NCBI GenBank assembly: GCA_028150825.1
Contig: JAOGIM010000001.1
Span: 124,001-188,000 of the forward strand
DNA: 64,000 nucleotides
Direction: 5' to 3'
DNA from: Paracoccaceae bacterium
GTDB lineage: Bacteria > Pseudomonadota > Alphaproteobacteria > Rhodobacterales > Rhodobacteraceae
A program made the translations under genes and the position numbers. Positions 23,294 through 33,657 of this stretch are shown here, one piece after another (the first letter of the stretch is position 1; every line of letters begins with the position of its first letter). Below the pieces are notes generated by a model that was not told the DNA's origin, did no database searches, and saw only the letters and a program-made list of their open reading frames with translations.

Positions 23294-25051
23294 ATGTTTA
23301 AAAAATTATGGCTTTTTTGGTTTTGGATTATTTGTATACCATCACTGGCCGTTTCACAGTCACTTAACGTTTGGTTACAGATCGAAGCGCATCCAAGCGT
23401 GATCGAAGCAGAACAACAAGCGCAGTTTTATGGGGCAGCAATTGCGGATGTCAGTGCTTTTGCAATCAGTGGAGGATGGTATGCTGTAACCATTGGACCG
23501 CTGGATGAAAAAGATGCCGAAAGCCAACTTTTAAAATTACGTGCTGCAGGTGCAATACCGCTAGATAGTTTTATCTCGAGAGGCACAAATTTTGAGCAAA
23601 AGATCTGGCCAGTCGGATTTGAGACCAATGAAAGCGATATTACAACCCCGTCTGAAGAGACCACTGCTCCAACAAAACCAAGTGCGGTCACAGCTAAAAA
23701 CTCACTTATAAGGCTATCCTCAGGGGCTGATGAGACGATTGAGGAAGCCAGAGCCATCGAGGCAACGCTAACAAAAGATGAAAAAAAGCAGCTGCAAGTG
23801 GCATTAAAATGGGCCGGATATTATACCTCCTCCATCGATGGGGCCTTTGGGCCTGGAACACGGGCCGCAATGGGCGCTTGGCAGAAAGCTGAGAGCGTAG
23901 CCCCAACCAAAATTATGACTTCAAAGCAGCGAGACTTTTTACTGGCACAGTATAATGAAATACTGCGTTCGCTACGGCTGGAAACCATCTCGGATCTTGA
24001 AGCTGGTATCGCACTGAAAATCCCAATGAATATTGTAAAATTCCAGAAATATTCCCCCCCTTTAGTATATTTTGGATCCTTTACTGGTACGCAACACAGT
24101 GTCTATATGATTTCTCAGGAAGGCAGTACGGCGGATCTAAAGGCACTCTACGAGGCCCTTCAATCCCTGGACACAATTCCACAGACGGGCGAACGCAACC
24201 TTAAGGGTGATAGTTTTGAAATCAACGGACAAAACAACCAACTTTTTTCTTATGCAACTGCCTCTTTGAAAGGTGGCCAGATAAAAGGTTTTGTTCTCGT
24301 GTGGCCAGCAGATGATGCGGCGCAACATGAACGTCTTTTGACAGAAATGAAAAAAAGTTTTGAAACCTTCCGCGGCACGCTTGATCCGGATATGGGTGAT
24401 GGCCGCATCCAAACGTCAGATTTACTATTTGGGCTAGAAATCAGAAAGCCAGCATTTTCGCGGTCAGGTGTTTTTGTCACAGCAAAAGGCCATATTGTTA
24501 CGGATGCTCAAGGACTTGATATGTGTGATAGGATTACCATCGAAAACCACTTTGATGCTCAAATTATAGCGATAGATCCGAGCAGAACTCTAGCGATCAT
24601 CGCAACTAAACAAGCTGTTTCACCACCTGAAGTCGCGGAAATCTCGCTTTATAAACCGACTATAGGTGATAAAATAATTGCAGCCGGCTATTCTTACGAA
24701 GGAATCCTTGCGGCACCAAGTGTCCTTGTGGGTGAAGTCGATGATCTTAAGGCGCTTAATGGGAATACTGATTTCATGCGGCTCAATATTGCGATGATGA
24801 CGGGGGATGTCGGTGGACCAGTGTTGAATAAGTTCGGTACTCTCAGTGGAATTATGACGGCTGATCGCACCGCAGGCAGAAGCTTACCGAAAAAAGTACA
24901 CCACGCAATCAAAGCCAAAACCGTAGTGTCGCTCATGAACGAAGTTGGCCAATTTGTAACTTATAAGAAATTACAGCAATCGGTGAAAAAAATACTGATC
25001 GAACGTGACGCCCGAAATATAACAGGTTTAGTAAGCTGCTGGAAAGACTAA
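23294..25051 (+). CDS. Secreted protein with peptidoglycan-binding-like region and trypsin-like (pseudo)protease domain
   Basis: Signal peptide MFKKLWLFWFWIICIPSLAVSQS; LKWAGYYTSSIDGAFGPGTRAAMGAWQ; protease-like fold region ending GDVGGPVLNKFGTLSGI. Confidence 0.75.
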   Translation: MFKKLWLFWFWIICIPSLAVSQSLNVWLQIEAHPSVIEAEQQAQFYGAAIADVSAFAISGGWYAVTIGPLDEKDAESQLLKLRAAGAIPLDSFISRGTNFEQKIWPVGFETNESDITTPSEETTAPTKPSAVTAKNSLIRLSSGADETIEEARAIEATLTKDEKKQLQVALKWAGYYTSSIDGAFGPGTRAAMGAWQKAESVAPTKIMTSKQRDFLLAQYNEILRSLRLETISDLEAGIALKIPMNIVKFQKYSPPLVYFGSFTGTQHSVYMISQEGSTADLKALYEALQSLDTIPQTGERNLKGDSFEINGQNNQLFSYATASLKGGQIKGFVLVWPADDAAQHERLLTEMKKSFETFRGTLDPDMGDGRIQTSDLLFGLEIRKPAFSRSGVFVTAKGHIVTDAQGLDMCDRITIENHFDAQIIAIDPSRTLAIIATKQAVSPPEVAEISLYKPTIGDKIIAAGYSYEGILAAPSVLVGEVDDLKALNGNTDFMRLNIAMMTGDVGGPVLNKFGTLSGIMTADRTAGRSLPKKVHHAIKAKTVVSLMNEVGQFVTYKKLQQSVKKILIERDARNITGLVSCWKD

Positions 25052-25073
25052 GGCTCTAACAGTTAGAGGACAT

Positions 25074-26629
25074 TTAAATAAGAGTTCGAGCCTTGGCTGA
25101 AAATGCTTCGATTAGACCATTTTGTAAGCTGCTACGTGTTTCAGGATGACGCTCCAATGCGCCGTAAGTTTTTGCCAATGCGTAAAAGTCAGAATTCAAT
25201 GCCTGAACCACATTCGGTGCAATTTGCGCTGCAATCATGCTGTACTCAATAGCTTTTAATTTCTGGTTGTCCCACAGCAAAATTGGCAAGTTAAGTCCTA
25301 ATTCCACAGTGACCCCAAGCTCAGACAGCGAATATTAGAAGCCATAATCACCAGTAATAGCAAGTATTGGCAAGCCAAGCCTTGGCACATTTCCCCCGAT
25401 CGCGGCCGGCAAAGCATAGCCCAGCGTTCCAAAGCCAAGAGGATGATGCCAATGTCCCGGACGCGGCATATCCCAAATTTCTTTCGCCAGATAAGCAAAT
25501 TGGGTCATATCAAAGTATATCGTTGCCTCTTTAGGCATGACGTCCTGCAGAGCTAGAAAAATCTTAGCAACTCCAAGAAACTCAGCTTCAGCCTGTGACC
25601 ACCAAAGTTTGCGATCATTGGCAATGGCGTCGTATGCCCATAAACAGGGTTGGGCCTGGTCGGGTAACCGTTTGACTAATTTGGGGACGAAATCTTCTGC
25701 ACGCACCAAAATTCGCAAATCTGCACGATGATGGTCACTCAGCGCTTCCGGATCGACATCGACTCGCACCATTGGTGCTTTATGGCCCAGTTCGCACCAC
25801 CAAATATCAACTTCGCCTAACTCGGAGCCAATAACAACCACCAGATCAGCCTTAGCAATTGTTCAAGGTGACCCTGGCCGCGCCAAAGCAGAGCCCATAT
25901 ATTTCGCACGATTTCCCTCAATTAACCCACGCCCACAAAAAGTAGTGAAAAACGCAGCACCACTCCGTCGAACCAATTCTGTAATATCTGTTTTGATTGC
26001 ACCGCCACCCAAGATAAAAAGTGACTGACGCGCGTCGCACAACATTTCTGCCGCGCGCTCAATCCCCTTAGGATCGTTAAGAGCGTGTCAAACATTTGGA
26101 CGTGGGGTCGGGGAACTCGGGGACATGTGCCTCAAGTTGAAAAATGGAAACCTGAATATGTTTGGGGCGTGCCCGATTTGCTGCAAATTCTTCAAAGGCT
26201 TGATGCAAAAGCCCATAGGCGGCCTGCGCACTATTAGCTGTCAATGACCATTCACATACCTCATCAGCAGCACCCTCTTGATCCAGCATCTGATGTAGTT
26301 GCCCTCGATGCGCTGCGACCTCGTCTAAACAGGATGAGATGACAAGCATTGGCACTCTGTCTGAATATGCCTGCCCCATTGGTGTCATGATATTACAAAG
26401 ATAAGGCACAGTGATCACATAAGCTACGCCCAGCTAGCACTCGCTCTGGCATAGCCGTCCACCATAAAGCCGGCACCTTGTTCACGGCGCGCCAGAACAT
26501 GAGTCAGGCCAGCCTTTTCAATACCGCGATAAAGCTCTTGATTGTAGACACCGGGAATACCAAAATAACTCTGATATAAGGGCTTTTTAAAAAATGCGAA
26601 ATTTGCGCCCCAAGTGTACGGCTTGTCAT
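25074..26629 (-). pseudogene. Thiamine-diphosphate-dependent decarboxylase (acetolactate synthase superfamily), degraded
   Basis: Four or five collinear ORF fragments in several frames: MTSRTLGAQISHFLKKPLYQSYFGIPGVYNQELYRGIEKAGLTHVLARREQGAGFMVDGYARAS; LCNIMTPMGQAYSDRVPMLVISS; LFILGGGAIKTDITELVRRSGAAFFTTFCGRG; GFGTLGYALPAAIGGNVPRLGLPILAITGDYGF. Confidence 0.9.
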
Positions 26630-26630
26630 A

Positions 26631-28079
26631 TCAAGTTCTCCAAAATTGGATTGTTAAAATAGCATATACAGCCAATAGTTCGAGCCGACCGATTAACATA
26701 GCTGCTGATAAAATCCATTTTGCCAAGTCACTTAAACCGGCATAATTCCCCGATGGCCCAATTTGATCACCAAGGCCGGGACCAATATTGCCAAGCGCAG
26801 AGGCCGACGCCGAGATAGAGGTGATCAGATCAAGCCCTGTCATTGCTAGCAAGATCGCAACAATGCACAAGGTCACCATGAAGAAGATAAAAAATGACAT
26901 CACCGAGCTGAGAACATCATTATCAATGGCACGTCCGTCATATCTAGGAATAAAAATGCCATTAGGGGATCGGATCTTTTTGAGCTGAGCGCTCACAGAG
27001 GCATAAACAAGCTGGTAGCGAAATATCTTCACCGAACAGGCTGTTGACCCGGCGCAACCACCAATGAGGCCGATAAAAAAGAACATCGTGATCAAAAATC
27101 CACCCCATTGGCCATAATCTGCACTAGAATACCCCGTTCCCGAGATAATCGACGTAATATTGAATAGAGCTTTGCGAAAGGCTGTTTCACCATCAAAGCC
27201 AAGGGATGCATAAACAACCAGCGTCGTCACCAAAGCCAAAATTAAAACAACCGTTACAAATGTTTTAACTTGCACATCTTTGAAAAGGGCCAACTGGTTT
27301 CCATTCACCAACTGAACATATCTGACGAACGGCAATGACGCTAGTATCATAAAGATAACGCAGACATATTCTGCACCGGCATCAAACGCACCAAAGGAGG
27401 CATCATAATTTGAAAATCCACCGGTAGCCACAGTGGTCATAGCATGAACCGTCGCATCAAAAGCAGATAGACCTACAGAAAAGTAGGCCAATATACAAAC
27501 CATCGTAACAGCTAAATAAATAACAGAAATTTGGATAGCAATTGTCGTAGCTTTTGGTAGGATCTTGCCAAGGGTATCGAACGCTTCAGCTTTGAAAATC
27601 TGCATTCCGCCCACACGAAGCTCAGGGAGAAAAACCATTGCCACAACAATGATGCCAATGCCGCCAAACCACTGTAAAATGCCACGCCAAAGCAGAAGTC
27701 CTTTGGGCATTATGTCAAGCTCTGTAAATACAGTCGCACCTGTCGTGGTCAAACCAGACATAGCCTCAAAAAATGCATCTACATAACGCGCTTCTGTTGA
27801 ACCGAACATAAAAGGCAACGCCCCAAATAGCGGTAGCGCCAACCAGACACCCGTTGTTAGGAGGAATGTTTGCTGAATGGTCAGTCCCTCTTTGGCGTCG
27901 TTAGAACAGGCCAAGGCGAGTAAAACGCCAAATATGCCTGTGACGAGGGAGCTTTGAACAAACACACGCCATTCGCCTCGACCTTCGGCAAGGTCAACAA
28001 GAAACGGCACAATCATTGCGACGCCCAAAAGCGTCAGCAAAATACCGATCACATATCCCACGGGCCTAAAGTCTACCAT
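26631..28079 (-). CDS. trkH: Trk-type potassium uptake protein TrkH
   Basis: FEAMSGLTTTGATVFTELDIMPKGLLLWRGILQWFGGIGIIVVAM; MTTVATGGFSNYD; IGGCAGSTACSVKIFRYQ selectivity loops. Confidence 0.95.
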   Translation of the reverse strand: MVDFRPVGYVIGILLTLLGVAMIVPFLVDLAEGRGEWRVFVQSSLVTGIFGVLLALACSNDAKEGLTIQQTFLLTTGVWLALPLFGALPFMFGSTEARYVDAFFEAMSGLTTTGATVFTELDIMPKGLLLWRGILQWFGGIGIIVVAMVFLPELRVGGMQIFKAEAFDTLGKILPKATTIAIQISVIYLAVTMVCILAYFSVGLSAFDATVHAMTTVATGGFSNYDASFGAFDAGAEYVCVIFMILASLPFVRYVQLVNGNQLALFKDVQVKTFVTVVLILALVTTLVVYASLGFDGETAFRKALFNITSIISGTGYSSADYGQWGGFLITMFFFIGLIGGCAGSTACSVKIFRYQLVYASVSAQLKKIRSPNGIFIPRYDGRAIDNDVLSSVMSFFIFFMVTLCIVAILLAMTGLDLITSISASASALGNIGPGLGDQIGPSGNYAGLSDLAKWILSAAMLIGRLELLAVYAILTIQFWRT

Positions 28080-28130
28080 CCGTCAAAGGCTTCACTATTC
28101 AATCTGTTTCTGTCAAGAGCAGAAGCTATT

Positions 28131-29249
28131 TTATCCAGAATGAATCAGGGTCGAAAATAGCTTGGGGTCGATCGAATTAAGCGCGAATGTAGGACCTTCA
28201 GTAAGCACAGACACAGCATCATGGCTGTGCAGGCTCTCCTGATGACTGGCCATGACGCGAAAATCACCAATCCTTTCATCTTTCGTCAAAACTTGGCAAA
28301 AAAGACGCGCAGCATCTTCAACAAATATAGGATTTGCAGCGTTTAGCTCGGCAAAGGCCTGCTCGTCTTCGCGCTTGACCATAACTTGCGTTTCGGTGGG
28401 AATTGCCGAGCGACAAAGTTCGACAAGATCCTCAAACCACAAAACGTCATGATTATTTAAAACAACAGATATCCGTGCAACCGACCTTTGCGAATGTGGT
28501 GTTGCCAATCGGTTGCGCGACTGGCGTGCATGCTCGCTTAGTTCAAGAGAACAAGGGCATGTTGAGCTATAGACATAATCCAAATGCAATATCTTTGTTC
28601 TAACCCCATCGGTGTCGACCACCTCTAAAGCCAGATCATAATACTGATATCCCGTCAGGCCAGAACGTAAACTCGATACTTTTATGGGAAAGGAAATCCG
28701 CATCTGAATGCGCGCATCAAAACTGTCCAAGTCGCGTTTGTAATCATCCAAGGCGGCCAAGATAACTTCAAAGCTGAATTGCTTTTCCGCATGCTGGTAA
28801 AAACTGCGCATTATGCGGGACATGTTGATGCCCTTCTTGTCTGCCTCAAGACTGACTGTGCCTGTAACCGAAGTTTGCAGAGTTTGGTTTGCGCAGTCGC
28901 GCATCTTGTAAGTTAAAGGCAATCTAAAATTTGATATACCAACATGTTGAATTTGACGGTTTTCGCCACGGATGAGAGAGCTGGGACCATTCTGGAGGTC
29001 AGGCATAGTTTGGAGATAATCTTCAGCTGGCGAGAATTCATTCTGATATGTATTCTCAAGCTTGGGATAGTGGGCAGAAAGAAGACGGGTTATAATATCT
29101 GTGTCCACACTATTAAGATCCTCTGGCCCTGCATTAGCCACCCAATCACGCAAAACACGCATCGCATCTTTAACTTCGTTGTCGTCGGGAAGCGTTTTTA
29201 CTTCACGGGTATGAATATTCATTCCGGACCCTTTCACATTATTAGCCAA
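28131..29249 (-). CDS. folE2: GTP cyclohydrolase IB (FolE2)
   Basis: TSVTGTVSLEADKKGINMSRI; YSSTCPCSLELSEHARQSRNRLATPHSQRS. Confidence 0.95.
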   Translation of the reverse strand: MANNVKGSGMNIHTREVKTLPDDNEVKDAMRVLRDWVANAGPEDLNSVDTDIITRLLSAHYPKLENTYQNEFSPAEDYLQTMPDLQNGPSSLIRGENRQIQHVGISNFRLPLTYKMRDCANQTLQTSVTGTVSLEADKKGINMSRIMRSFYQHAEKQFSFEVILAALDDYKRDLDSFDARIQMRISFPIKVSSLRSGLTGYQYYDLALEVVDTDGVRTKILHLDYVYSSTCPCSLELSEHARQSRNRLATPHSQRSVARISVVLNNHDVLWFEDLVELCRSAIPTETQVMVKREDEQAFAELNAANPIFVEDAARLFCQVLTKDERIGDFRVMASHQESLHSHDAVSVLTEGPTFALNSIDPKLFSTLIHSG

Positions 29250-29351
29250 CAGTCTTCTTCATTCATCGTGCTGGATTTTGCTAGATACTACGATAGTCAA
29301 ATTCATTTGGATCAATTAAAGTCAAATTTTTAGATGAATTACAGATCTAAA

Positions 29352-30526
29352 TCATTCTAAAGCCTGTACAATATTTGCTATTAAATCTCCAGAATCCTCT
29401 TGACCTACGCTAAAACGGATAAGACTGGTCGTTATTGAAAGCAAGCCCTTTTACCGTTCGCTTAGTCGTTGATGCGTGGTTGAAGCTGGATGCGTGTAGA
29501 TTGATTTTGAATCTCCTAAGTTATTGGCGATAATCCCAACTTATATTGCATTCAAAAATTTAAATTCAGCTTCCCGACCACCTATTAGGTCAAGCGCAAT
29601 AACTGTAACCGCACCAGAGAGTTGTTCGTTAACAGTTTTATTTTGCGGGTGTGACACATGTCCAGGATAGATCATTCGTTCAAGCGCACTATTGCCGTTC
29701 AAGCCTTTTGAGATTTGTACAGCAGTTTCCGCTTAGGCCCGAACCCTTAATTCAATCGTTTCCAACCCTTTCAACATTATCCAGGCGTTAAATACGCTCA
29801 TTGCTCAACCTTTGTGCTTTTAAAATATTTCAAGTGTTTTGGTGATGAATTTCTTTGTTCCTAGCACAACACCACCGAGCAACTGCCCTTGACCATCAAT
29901 GTGCTTCGTGGCTGAATAAATAACGACACCTACGCCAAGTTCAATGGCATTTGAAAACAGGGGTCATAAAGACATTATCAACGATCATAATGGTGCCCAC
30001 ATCAAAGGCTAGGTGCGCGACCGATGCAGTATCTATTACTTTCAGCGTAGGATTAGAAACTGTCTCAAAAAATACAAAACGTGTATCTGGCCTAAGAGCT
30101 TTTTCCCACTGGTCCAAATCAAGACCATCTACAAAACTAACCTCTACGTCAAACTTAGTGAGAACCTCTTCTAGCACATAAAGGCAAGATCAAAAGAGTG
30201 TACGTGATGCAACCACATGATCACCAGCCCTTAAAATCGAACAAAGCGCCCAATGCATCGCCGCCATGCCTGATGCTGTTGCAAAAGCAGCCTCCGCCCC
30301 ATTTAGAAGAGCAATTCGATCTTCACACATCACAGCTTTGGGGTTTCCGTATCAAGAATAAATAAATTCGTCATTGTCAGTTTTTAGAAATCTTTCTTCT
30401 ACTGCTTCAGCGGAGTCATATTCGAAGCCTTGTGTCATAAATAAAGCCTCGCTCACTTCGCTATATTGGCTGCAGCGCAAACCACCATGAACCATTTTTG
30501 GCACGCTTTTTTAAATTTTTTTTCAT
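29352..30526 (-). pseudogene. metZ: O-succinylhomoserine sulfhydrylase
   Basis: MVHGGLRCSQYSEVSEALFMTQGFEYDSAEAVEERFL..YS*YGNPKAVMCEDRIALLNGAEAAFATASGMAAM; FVDGLDLDQWEKALRPDTRFVFFETVSNPTLKVIDTASVAHLA; ends TSLIRFSVGQEDSGDLIANIVQALE*; multiple stops and frameshifts. Confidence 0.9.
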
Positions 30527-30593
30527 CGCAAATCTTTTGTCTTTTCAGGCACAAAAAAGTCCTAAACTCCGCCAAGCGAAAAGGGCTTTGCTA

Positions 30594-30652
30594 CTGACCT
30601 TTTAGCAGTATCTTTAAGCGTGATCTGCAATCTGGCAACAAATCTCCAGAAG
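30594..30652 (-). ncRNA. SAM-II-like riboswitch (possibly decaying) upstream of the metZ pseudogene
   Basis: Minus strand reads CTGGAGATTTGTTGCCAGATTGCAGATCACGCTTAAAGATACTGCTAAAAGGTC, resembling the SAM-II core (GAUUU..CC..UUGC..CACG..UAAA..GCUAAA AGG). Confidence 0.65.
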
Positions 30653-30806
30653 TATCAGAAACGCTAAATACGGAAAATGGTCAAGACAAAGAGAGGTCAG
30701 GCGCGTCTCATTCTCTGGCTTGCATCCCTGCCTTAACATAAAACAAAATGTGCTGACAGGGATCTTGATGGCTTTACGCAAACCCAACACCAGATCACAC
30801 CAAATC

Positions 30807-31406
30807 CTAAAGGTCGTTTAGCTGTCCATATTTTTTTATAACTGGATACTGTAGCATCATAAACAGCATAACCGCACCAGTCAGGCCGAACGTTTTGAAA
30901 TAAACCCACGCTTCACTGCTTTGGGTACGCCAGATAATCTCATTCAGAACTGCAAGAGCAAAAAAGAATATGGCAAGTCTGCTGCCAATGATCTGCCAAC
31001 CTGCATCTTCCATAGGCAACCTGTCGCCAAGTAACGATTGAATATAATTTTTCCCACGAAGAAGCCCAAAAGAGATAGTTGCACCAAACAGAACATAAAT
31101 GATCGTAGGCTTCATTTTGAAAAAGCGCTCATCGTTCAAAAAAACAGTCAAAGCCCCAAAAACAACGACAAGAGTAAGCGTCAGAACCTGCACTTTGGAC
31201 AAATGACCATTGAGCCACCAGCCAATAGCGGTGGACAAAATCATCAGCGGTACAAAAATTGCGGTTGCTTGAATGAGGCCTGAATATTCATGCCCGTAAA
31301 AGACAACTGTTTCGCCCTTGCGCCAAATAAAAACCAGAAAAAATACTAGGACTGGACCAATCTCCAGCGCGGACGAGATAAAGGAAGAATTGTTGTTTTC
31401 AGTCAT
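30807..31406 (-). CDS. yciB: YciB/IspZ-like septation protein A
   Basis: LEIGPVLVFFLVFIWRKGE...; KMKPTIIYVLFGATISFGLLRGKNYIQSLLG; start refined to MTENNN. Confidence 0.88.
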   Translation of the reverse strand: MTENNNSSFISSALEIGPVLVFFLVFIWRKGETVVFYGHEYSGLIQATAIFVPLMILSTAIGWWLNGHLSKVQVLTLTLVVVFGALTVFLNDERFFKMKPTIIYVLFGATISFGLLRGKNYIQSLLGDRLPMEDAGWQIIGSRLAIFFFALAVLNEIIWRTQSSEAWVYFKTFGLTGAVMLFMMLQYPVIKKYGQLNDL

Positions 31407-31417
31407 GAAGGTTCCCG

Positions 31418-32310
31418 CTAATTCCCAAATTCCACAAATACTACTCCAACTGCTAACATGATCATCATAACGTTGCCATAAGGTCCAACCGGCTCTTTCA
31501 AAAAAAACCACCCAATAAGAGCGGCAAATGTAATTGATGACTCACGCAATATCGCGGCTTCACCAACTTTGTCCAGTCGTGTTGCTAGCATTATTGAGGC
31601 AAAACTGAAAATAGCAATAATTCCGCTAATCATACCACGCGGCATCAATGGGCCGCCAGCCGGGCAATCGTATATTCTAACCCACCTGATAAAGATAAAA
31701 GATGGAAGAGCAATACCATCGATAACAAAGAACCAGACAATAAGAATAAATGGATTAACCGCCTGACGAATTTCATGCATCGTATGCAGTTTAGAGAGCG
31801 ACGAATGCACCCGTTGCAACGGCCAACACCAGTGCCATGCTCAAAGTGTTTATAGCATTTATAATATTTAGCATATTATAAGCGGCCAGACTAAAAATAT
31901 CACCCAAAATGATAGCGATCCCAGTCCATTGCATCGCATTAAATGTTTCTTCAAAAACAAATACGCAGCAATTATTGCAAAAATAGGGGCTGTTCCTCGC
32001 TTTCCCGGGTAAACAACGGTGTAATTTCCACGCGTGTAGGATATGGCGTGAAGAGTTTTTGAATCAGGTAACTGATAAAAACACCGACCATAATGGGCCA
32101 AAGAGACGACTCAGGCCACGGTAAAACAAAAAGCGCCACTGGTAATACCATCATAAAATATCAGAAATCGATAACACCTCGCGAAAGCCAAGAATCATGT
32201 TGTCCCTTTTGCAAAGCAGCAAAAACTGCATAGAGAAACGCTGTTAGAATTGCCAGATCCGAAGTATAAATAGGTGCATTTGGCGTTCCCCCTATACTTA
32301 AAATTCACTC
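31418..32310 (-). pseudogene. EamA/DMT-family permease remnant
   Basis: PIYTSDLAILTAFLYAVFAALQKGQHDSWLSRGVIDF; MMVLPVALFVLPWPESSLWPIMVGVFISYLIQKLFTPYPTRVEITPL; ISGIIAIFSFASIMLATRLDKVGEAAILRESSITFAALIGWFFLKEPVG, in different frames. Confidence 0.82.
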
Positions 32311-32382
32311 AGTCATTTGCTGTTCCGCTTTCAAATATCACTGGGGGATTGCCTATAGAACCTTAACTTATAAAAAGGTAAA

Positions 32383-33657
32383 TTATGGTACCCCTTGACC
32401 TGTCAAAGCCTTAGCATATTCTTCCGGGTCAAAAGGTGACAGGTCATCGATTTGCTCGCCTATACCGATTGCATGTATCGGTAGGCCAAATTTATCCGCC
32501 AGGGCGACAAGAACACCACCTTTTGCAGTGCCATCCAGTTTGGTCATCACAAGACCACTGACGTCTGCCAGCCGCCTGAATGTATCGACTTGGTTTAATG
32601 CATTTTGTCCCGTCGTCGCATCAAGCACCAGCAAAGTATTATGTGGCGCGTCTGGATCCTGTTTCTTTATAACGCGCACGATCTTAGAGAGTTCTTCCAT
32701 CAGATCAGTTCTATTTTGCAGTCGTCCAGCCGTATCAATCAAAAGCAAATCTGCCTTATCAGCCCGTGCTTTCTCTATCGCGTCAAAGGCAAGACTCGCT
32801 GGGTCAGACCCCTTTGCTGCAGTCAATACAGGCACACCGGCGCGGTCTCCCCAAATCTGTAACTGCTCTACGGCGGCTGCCCGAAAAGTATCACCAGCAG
32901 CAATTATAACGGACTTTCCAGCTACTTTGAACTGGCTTGCCAATTTACCAATCGTTGTGGTTTTTCCCGATCCGTTTACCCCAACAACCAAAACAACTTG
33001 TGGCGTTTGAGAATAAAGCGGCAGTGGCTTGGCAACAGGCTCCATGATCCGCGTGATTTCTTGGGACAGAAGGGATTTAATCTCACCCGACGAAAGTTTT
33101 TTACCCAATCGGCCTTCAGCGATATTAGCGGTAACTCGCATTGCTGCATCGACCCCCATGTCAGACGAGATCAGCAGGTCTTCTAGCTGTTCGAGCATAG
33201 GATCATCCAAAACCCTACGCACCGCCGTTGTCTCGGCTTTACGCCCCATCAAACGACCAATAAATCCTTTAGATGGTGCACTTTTCTCGACTGCTGCCTC
33301 TAATACTGGGGCAGGATCAATTTTTTTGAAATCTACGGTTTCCAACGAGGCCTGATTTTTCTCGTCAACTGTCGTCAAAGGTTGGAAATCAGTCTTGGGC
33401 GGATCAACTTTGGACGCTCCAGACTCTACCTGGATGGCGACCGGTTCGATCACAACCGCTTTAGACGTTTTCTTCATTGTTTCTAGTACAACCTCCGACT
33501 TCGCCGGTTTGGGGGCCATTTTTTGGGGTGTAGCTTGGTCTGGTAGATCTTGCTCATCAGACGGTTCTCCACCATCTTTGACGATCGCGTCCAGACCCTC
33601 TTCTAATTTAGAAGACGATTTGAAGAGTCTCTCCTTAAGTTTTTTGAAAAAGGCCAT
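32383..33657 (-). CDS. ftsY: Signal recognition particle-docking protein FtsY
   Basis: VVLVVGVNGSGKTTTIGKLASQFK; LLIDTAGRLQNRTDLMEEL; GLVMTKLDGTAKGG; start refined to MAFFKK. Confidence 0.96.
   Translation of the reverse strand: MAFFKKLKERLFKSSSKLEEGLDAIVKDGGEPSDEQDLPDQATPQKMAPKPAKSEVVLETMKKTSKAVVIEPVAIQVESGASKVDPPKTDFQPLTTVDEKNQASLETVDFKKIDPAPVLEAAVEKSAPSKGFIGRLMGRKAETTAVRRVLDDPMLEQLEDLLISSDMGVDAAMRVTANIAEGRLGKKLSSGEIKSLLSQEITRIMEPVAKPLPLYSQTPQVVLVVGVNGSGKTTTIGKLASQFKVAGKSVIIAAGDTFRAAAVEQLQIWGDRAGVPVLTAAKGSDPASLAFDAIEKARADKADLLLIDTAGRLQNRTDLMEELSKIVRVIKKQDPDAPHNTLLVLDATTGQNALNQVDTFRRLADVSGLVMTKLDGTAKGGVLVALADKFGLPIHAIGIGEQIDDLSPFDPEEYAKALTGQGVP

Noticed and set aside
29620-30181. ORFs 29941-30177 (-) and 29951-30181 (+) as separate small genes
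   Set aside because: The minus ORF is an internal fragment of metZ; the plus ORF is its antisense.
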